A stretch of 64,000 nt of DNA from Paenibacillus wynnii (GTDB taxonomy: Bacteria > Bacillota > Bacilli > Paenibacillales > Paenibacillaceae). A program made the position numbers and the translations under genes. Below the pieces are notes generated by a model, which saw nothing but the letters and a program-made list of their open reading frames with translations, had not been told where the DNA came from and made no database searches. The stretch is taken from positions 2,046,001 through 2,110,000 of the forward strand of contig NZ_JQCR01000002.1 of the NCBI RefSeq assembly GCF_000757885.1. Reading direction: 5' to 3'. Below are positions 61,402 to 64,000 of the stretch, one piece after another; positions within the stretch are counted from its first letter, which is position 1, and each line of letters opens with the position of its first letter.

Positions 61402-61686
61402 ATGCCAGGAGGAGGCGGAGCTATGGGTACTGAGGATAAGTTGGTGGAGATCCAGATACAACTTGCGCGGATTGAGAAGACACTGGAGGTGGTGCCGGCG
61501 CTGACATCGACTGTGGAGTCGGCGAGAGACACCGCCCGGGATGCCGTTCAGAGCGCTAAATCTGCGCATCACCGGCTAGACCGGATCGAGGACGCGCAGC
61601 GCTGGCTGTGGCGCACGGTCGGCGGGGCAATCATTACCGGTATTATCGGCATAATCATTGCGGCTATTAAACTTACTGGAGGTTAA
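61402..61686 (+). CDS. XhlA-like holin-associated protein
   Basis: 94 residues from ATG 61402 (AAGGGGG upstream); an ATG at 61423 also has its own GGAGG. Cytoplasmic helical part (EDKLVEIQIQLARIEKTLEV), a coiled-coil-like middle, and one C-terminal membrane segment (AIITGIIGIIIAAIKL), as in XhlA hemolysin/holin partners. First gene of the lysis cassette with endolysin and holin. Confidence 0.75.
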   Translation: MPGGGGAMGTEDKLVEIQIQLARIEKTLEVVPALTSTVESARDTARDAVQSAKSAHHRLDRIEDAQRWLWRTVGGAIITGIIGIIIAAIKLTGG

Positions 61687-61689
61687 ACC

Positions 61690-62391
61690 ATGCTTACATT
61701 GGATCAGGTTAAAAGTAAATCAGCTACCCGTCTTAAAGGTCTTCATCCCGCTGTACTGGCTGCTGCTACGGCTCTGATCGAGCGGAGCTATACCCGCGGG
61801 GTACCGATTCTCATTACACAGGGGCTGCGAACCATTGCAGAGCAAGAAGGGCTGTATGCGCAGGGTCGCACCAAGCCCGGGAAGATTGTCACCAATGCCC
61901 GGGGAGGTTACAGCTATCATAACTTTGGTTTATCTATCGATTTTGCTTTGCTGCTGCCGAATGGCTCCAGCGTGTCCTGGGATACGACTCGGGATGGAGA
62001 CAGCGACAAAACAACGGATTGGATGGAGGTGGTGCAGGAGGCAAAGGCGCTCGGGTTTGAGTGGGGCGGGGACTGGACTACATTTAAGGACTATCCGCAT
62101 TTCCAGATGAGCTTCGGGCTTAACACGGCTCAGCTCCGGGCAGGTGTGAAGCCTACGGAGACTCAGATTGCGGTTGTGCTCGCTAAAATCGATAGATATC
62201 TGAAGGAGGCGGAGAAAGTGAACAAAGATGTGAAGGTTGATGTGTATGTCAATGGAGTAAAAGTCGGTGACGGTGTGCTGGATGCTGGGGTCACTTACAC
62301 GCCGACACGTGCCGTAGCAGAGGCTTTAGGCGCTACGGTGGCATGGGACAAGGATAAACTGCGAGTCGATATCAACAAGGGGGCTAAATAA
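61690..62391 (+). CDS. Endolysin: M15 L-Ala-D-Glu peptidase with wall-anchoring domain
   Basis: 233 residues. N-terminal M15C peptidase (about 10-150) with zinc residues H77 and D84 in SYHNFGLSID and H137 in HFQM. It cuts stem peptides of host peptidoglycan. A linker (about 150-175) leads to a C-terminal copper-amine-oxidase-N-like domain (GVTYTPTRAVAEALGATVAWD), the same type as in the 53978 gene. Starts 4 nt after XhlA. Confidence 0.88.
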   Translation: MLTLDQVKSKSATRLKGLHPAVLAAATALIERSYTRGVPILITQGLRTIAEQEGLYAQGRTKPGKIVTNARGGYSYHNFGLSIDFALLLPNGSSVSWDTTRDGDSDKTTDWMEVVQEAKALGFEWGGDWTTFKDYPHFQMSFGLNTAQLRAGVKPTETQIAVVLAKIDRYLKEAEKVNKDVKVDVYVNGVKVGDGVLDAGVTYTPTRAVAEALGATVAWDKDKLRVDINKGAK

Positions 62392-62392
62392 T

Positions 62393-62665
62393 ATGGAAGT
62401 CTTAAATAACGTATTGGCGTTTGCCACTCTGATCTCTGTATTTGTGCTGGCACTGGTGCAGCTGGTGAAGAATACAGCCAACGTGCCGAAGAACCTGCTG
62501 CCGTGGATTGGCTTGCTGATCGGCTTGCTGATCGGCTGGTGGGCATACCCGTTTTCTGATCTGGACCTCACGCTGCGGCTATGGGGCGGCGGGCTGGCCG
62601 GACTCTCTGCAACCGGTCTGTTCGAGTTGGTGCTGAGTAATCGGCCGGGATCAACAAAGGAGTAG
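62393..62665 (+). CDS. Phage holin (A118-like)
   Basis: 90 residues, one nucleotide after the endolysin stop. Two to three membrane segments (LAFATLISVFVLALVQLV; WIGLLIGLLIGWWAYP; the third about 60-78) and a charged tail, like Listeria A118-type holins. Makes the membrane hole that lets the endolysin reach the wall. Followed by a terminator. Confidence 0.8.
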   Translation: MEVLNNVLAFATLISVFVLALVQLVKNTANVPKNLLPWIGLLIGLLIGWWAYPFSDLDLTLRLWGGGLAGLSATGLFELVLSNRPGSTKE

Positions 62666-62690
62666 TAACCTAAATCAAATTGAGTTGAGT

Positions 62691-62726
62691 AAGCCCCTGT
62701 CGGCCTCCATGGTCCGCAGGGGCTTT
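62691..62726 (+). terminator. Terminator after the lysis cassette
   Basis: AAGCCCCTG / CAGGGGCTT stem followed by TTTATATG. Confidence 0.8.
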
Positions 62727-62944
62727 TATATGAATATGGTCTTAACTGTTAAACATTGTATATAATTACCGTTAGCTAGTTCGACATATAGCGACAGCGT
62801 TTGCCCTGAATCAATATTACAATAATCGAACATACCTTCTATAAATATATAGAAAAGAGGTGGATCCTATAGGTAACTGTAACTAATAAAAGGTATATTT
62901 TCTATAGTCATGGCTATAGACTTTCCCGGAGAGAGCCGACCGGC
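62727..62944. other. Non-coding stretch with three perfect inverted repeats
   Basis: TTCTATA-AATA-TATAGAA (62837-62854), TCTATAG-TCATGG-CTATAGA (62901-62920) and GAGCCG-AC-CGGCTC (62933-62946, reaching the next stop). No credible ORF. A small RNA, recombination accessory sites or a terminator for the minus-strand gene are all possible; nothing decides. Confidence 0.4.
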
Positions 62945-63160
62945 TCAGGGCAATAGCATTAGCTCGTATAGGTCCTCCATTTGGCAGCCTAGCGCGTAAG
63001 ATACTGTGGCAGCAGCGTCGTAAGACATCGGCTCTCGGTTATTAACCCAGTTTGATATCTGCTGCGGTGAATATTCAGTTCTACGGGATAATTCAGCTTG
63101 CGTCATTTTGGCTTTGGCTAATAGGTATCGCAGTCGGCATCTCCCACGGGAGAGCTTCAC
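62945..63160 (-). CDS. Small XRE-type helix-turn-helix regulator
   Basis: 71 residues, GTG start with AAGGAGGATC upstream. Basic start (KLSRGRCRLRYLLAKAKM) followed by the HTH TQAELSRRTEYSPQQISNWV and ending in a helical dimer part. Minus strand at the prophage right end, divergent from the small gene at 63342, with inverted repeats and two promoters in between. Probable local repressor, distinct from the repressor at 26145. Confidence 0.75.
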   Translation of the reverse strand: MKLSRGRCRLRYLLAKAKMTQAELSRRTEYSPQQISNWVNNREPMSYDAAATVSYALGCQMEDLYELMLLP

Positions 63161-63193
63161 CCAATCGATCCTCCTTCTAGAGGTTTTTCGAGC

Positions 63194-63304
63194 GAATTAT
63201 ATCACATAATTCTACGGCTACCAACATTCATTATATGAGATTAATTTAGTTCGAAATTAATGCGAACAAACGTTCTGTGACATACAACAAATCTATGCTA
63301 TAAT
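63194..63304. promoter_or_regulatory. Divergent promoters with operator inverted repeats at prophage right end
   Basis: Minus-strand promoter for the HTH gene: TTGGTA (63224-63219), 17-bp spacer, extended -10 TG-A-TATAAT (63201-63196). It is overlapped by GAATTAT-ATCAC-ATAATTC (63194-63212). A second repeat, TTAATTT-AGTTCG-AAATTAA, lies at 63241-63260. Plus-strand promoter: TGTGAC (63276-63281), 17-bp spacer, extended -10 TGC-TATAAT (63296-63304). The layout is that of an autoregulated divergent switch. Confidence 0.7.
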
Positions 63305-63341
63305 CCTATTACGGAATTGATATCAACGGAGGTGCCGACAG

Positions 63342-63548
63342 ATGCGAGCTATTGATTTAGGGGATCTATCGCAGGCAGCAGGTATAAAATCCGCCTGCAT
63401 GATTATTGTGTGGAAAATGGATCGAGGTTTGTACGAAGGACAGGATTTAGAATCTGAGTTGAAAGAGCTGCTAACCAACATTGTAGAATTTGAATATATT
63501 CTGTCCAGTGGAGTAGTTGATGATCTTAATGTACAGATTAAGAGGTGA
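63342..63548 (+). CDS. Small protein of unknown function next to right attachment site
   Basis: 68 residues, ACGGAGGTG before the ATG. Helical, acidic second half (LESELKELLTNIVEFEYILSSG). It has a very good own promoter and a terminator, so it is expressed independently of the lytic operon, probably in the lysogen. Function unknown; a lysogenic-conversion or exclusion gene is only a guess. Confidence 0.6.
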   Translation: MRAIDLGDLSQAAGIKSACMIIVWKMDRGLYEGQDLESELKELLTNIVEFEYILSSGVVDDLNVQIKR

Positions 63549-63575
63549 TTAATTGAGCATTTGAGGAAAACAATA

Positions 63576-63615
63576 AAAGAACCGTCACGGAGTGAATTGT
63601 ACGGTTCTTTTTTAT
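63576..63615 (+). terminator. Terminator after the 63342 gene
   Basis: AAGAACCGT / ACGGTTCTT perfect stem followed by TTTTA. Confidence 0.8.
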
Positions 63616-63689
63616 TTGGGGTCATTCTGGGGACAAAAGCCTTTCTGAACGCCAAAAATTAACCATAAAGTGTTCGGAACATAAAGGGA

Positions 63690-63712
63690 AGACCCTTGAT
63701 CTACAAGGGTCT
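63690..63712. repeat. Inverted repeat near the right end
   Basis: AGACCCTTG-ATCTA-CAAGGGTCT, a perfect 9-bp repeat with no T-run. It may be a terminator for incoming transcripts or an accessory site for recombination. Confidence 0.45.
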
Positions 63713-63750
63713 GAAAAGTGTGCGTGTATTCTAAAACGAATTTAATCGAA

Positions 63751-63776
63751 TCATGCGCCTGGTTCTGGTGGAGCAG
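63751..63776 (+). repeat. Right attachment-site repeat
   Basis: Matches 24911-24936 at 24 of 26 bases with the 12-bp perfect core. It marks the prophage right end. Confidence 0.75.
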
Positions 63777-64000
63777 ATTTATCGCGCGGTGAAGATAAAT
63801 CGGGGGGAACCGTATCATAAGTGAGTATATCACTATCTTTTTGATTATCAGGGTGGAGCGGGTTAGGCACTTCAAAATTAAAGACAATCTCTTTTATTGA
63901 ACTATCAGATTGAATGTCTATCCGCTCAATCAAGGATTCAATGAGATACTTCTTCATCTGTACATCGGCATTGTCCATTAGTTCGTCAAAATTCTCAAGG
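63751..64000 (-). CDS. Large serine recombinase, C-terminal end (continues beyond window)
   Basis: About 82 C-terminal residues read from the right edge. MKKYLIESLIERIDIQ ... IKEIVFNFEVP is the ending typical of large serine recombinases of phages and cassettes (after the coiled-coil region). Its last residues PPDLSSPRDKSAPPEPGA are encoded antisense to the rlmH remnant. The 5' part and catalytic domain are outside the window. It marks the start of a second element at the same site. Confidence 0.7.
   Translation of the reverse strand, partial: LENFDELMDNADVQMKKYLIESLIERIDIQSDSSIKEIVFNFEVPNPLHPDNQKDSDILTYDTVPPDLSSPRDKSAPPEPGA
63753..63824 (+). pseudogene. Displaced 3' end of rlmH
   Basis: Twenty-three codons reading [23 protein letters not shown] then TGA. 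This is the usual RlmH C-terminus and represents the pre-prophage 3' end, now without a promoter or start of its own. It also lies antisense to the C-terminus of the serine recombinase gene. Confidence 0.85.

Larger units (their letters stand above)
24937..63776. mobile_element. Prophage integrated in the 3' end of rlmH, podovirus-like, about 38.8 kb
   Basis: Bounded by the 26-bp imperfect repeat. It contains integrase, repressor switch, replication, packaging, capsid, tail and lysis modules in one left-to-right order. All late genes look intact. There is no tape-measure, tail-tube or sheath gene; the P22-type portal, gp10-like hub, tailspike and large internal virion proteins point to a short-tailed temperate phage. 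The left end carries a coding replacement of the rlmH 3' end. No truncated core gene was found, so it may be inducible (inference). Confidence 0.9.

Overview
This 64 kb window looks like a Bacillota chromosome, most likely Paenibacillus. The evidence is the gdpP-rplI-dnaB-purA / LysM-G5-M23 peptidase / walRKHIJ-htrC order, the csp-ydjO pair, a cydABDC operon, a CxxH/CxxC protein near rlmH, and Shine-Dalgarno-led genes with frequent GTG/TTG starts. A Rex box, PurBoxes and a WalR box can be read directly from the DNA.

Host part (1-24984). Replication and translation genes (3' end of gdpP, rplI, dnaB) are followed by purA with an inverted PurBox pair and its own promoter. Next come a membrane-anchored protein of unknown function, a cell-wall endopeptidase with a WalR box in front, and the essential cell-wall regulon walR-walK-walH-walI-walJ with an HtrA-type protease. 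A cold-shock protein and the cold-inducible zinc protein YdjO follow. Then come the cytochrome bd oxidase genes cydAB with their assembly ABC transporter cydDC, behind two redox-type operators, then oligoendopeptidase F, a 55-aa CxxH/CxxC protein, an EcsC-family protein and rlmH.

Prophage (about 24937-63776, 38.8 kb). It sits in the 3' end of rlmH. A 26-bp imperfect direct repeat (24/26 identical) marks both ends, and the phage supplies a replacement rlmH C-terminus. Order: tyrosine integrase and repressor (minus strand), triple-operator switch, Cro-like and excisionase-like genes, a run of tiny (often zinc-ribbon) early genes, and a pentapeptide-repeat protein encoded by a 15-bp minisatellite. 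The recombination/replication module follows (Rad50-like ATPase, Sak4-like ATPase, DUF669, helicase, primase-helicase, iteron-like origin candidate, RusA-like resolvase). Then come a late regulator, a tRNA-like element and tRNA-Pro(UGG), terminase, P22-type portal, scaffold, N4-gp56 capsid, connector, beta-helix tailspike, gp10-like hub, internal virion proteins and a lysis cassette. No tape-measure, tube or sheath gene is present, so the virion is probably short-tailed (podovirus-like). A second divergent repressor switch lies next to the right end.

The most striking element is at 56338-56376. The slippery heptamer GGGAAAC is directly followed by the stop codon of a virion protein and, after 5 nt, by a GC-rich stem capped with cUUCGg. 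A -1 shift there would fuse a lytic transglycosylase domain to the protein.

Right edge (63751-64000). A second copy of the rlmH 3' end is followed by the C-terminus of a large serine recombinase on the minus strand. A second, unrelated element therefore appears to use the same rlmH site just beyond the window. All calls come from reading the sequence; no database search was run.
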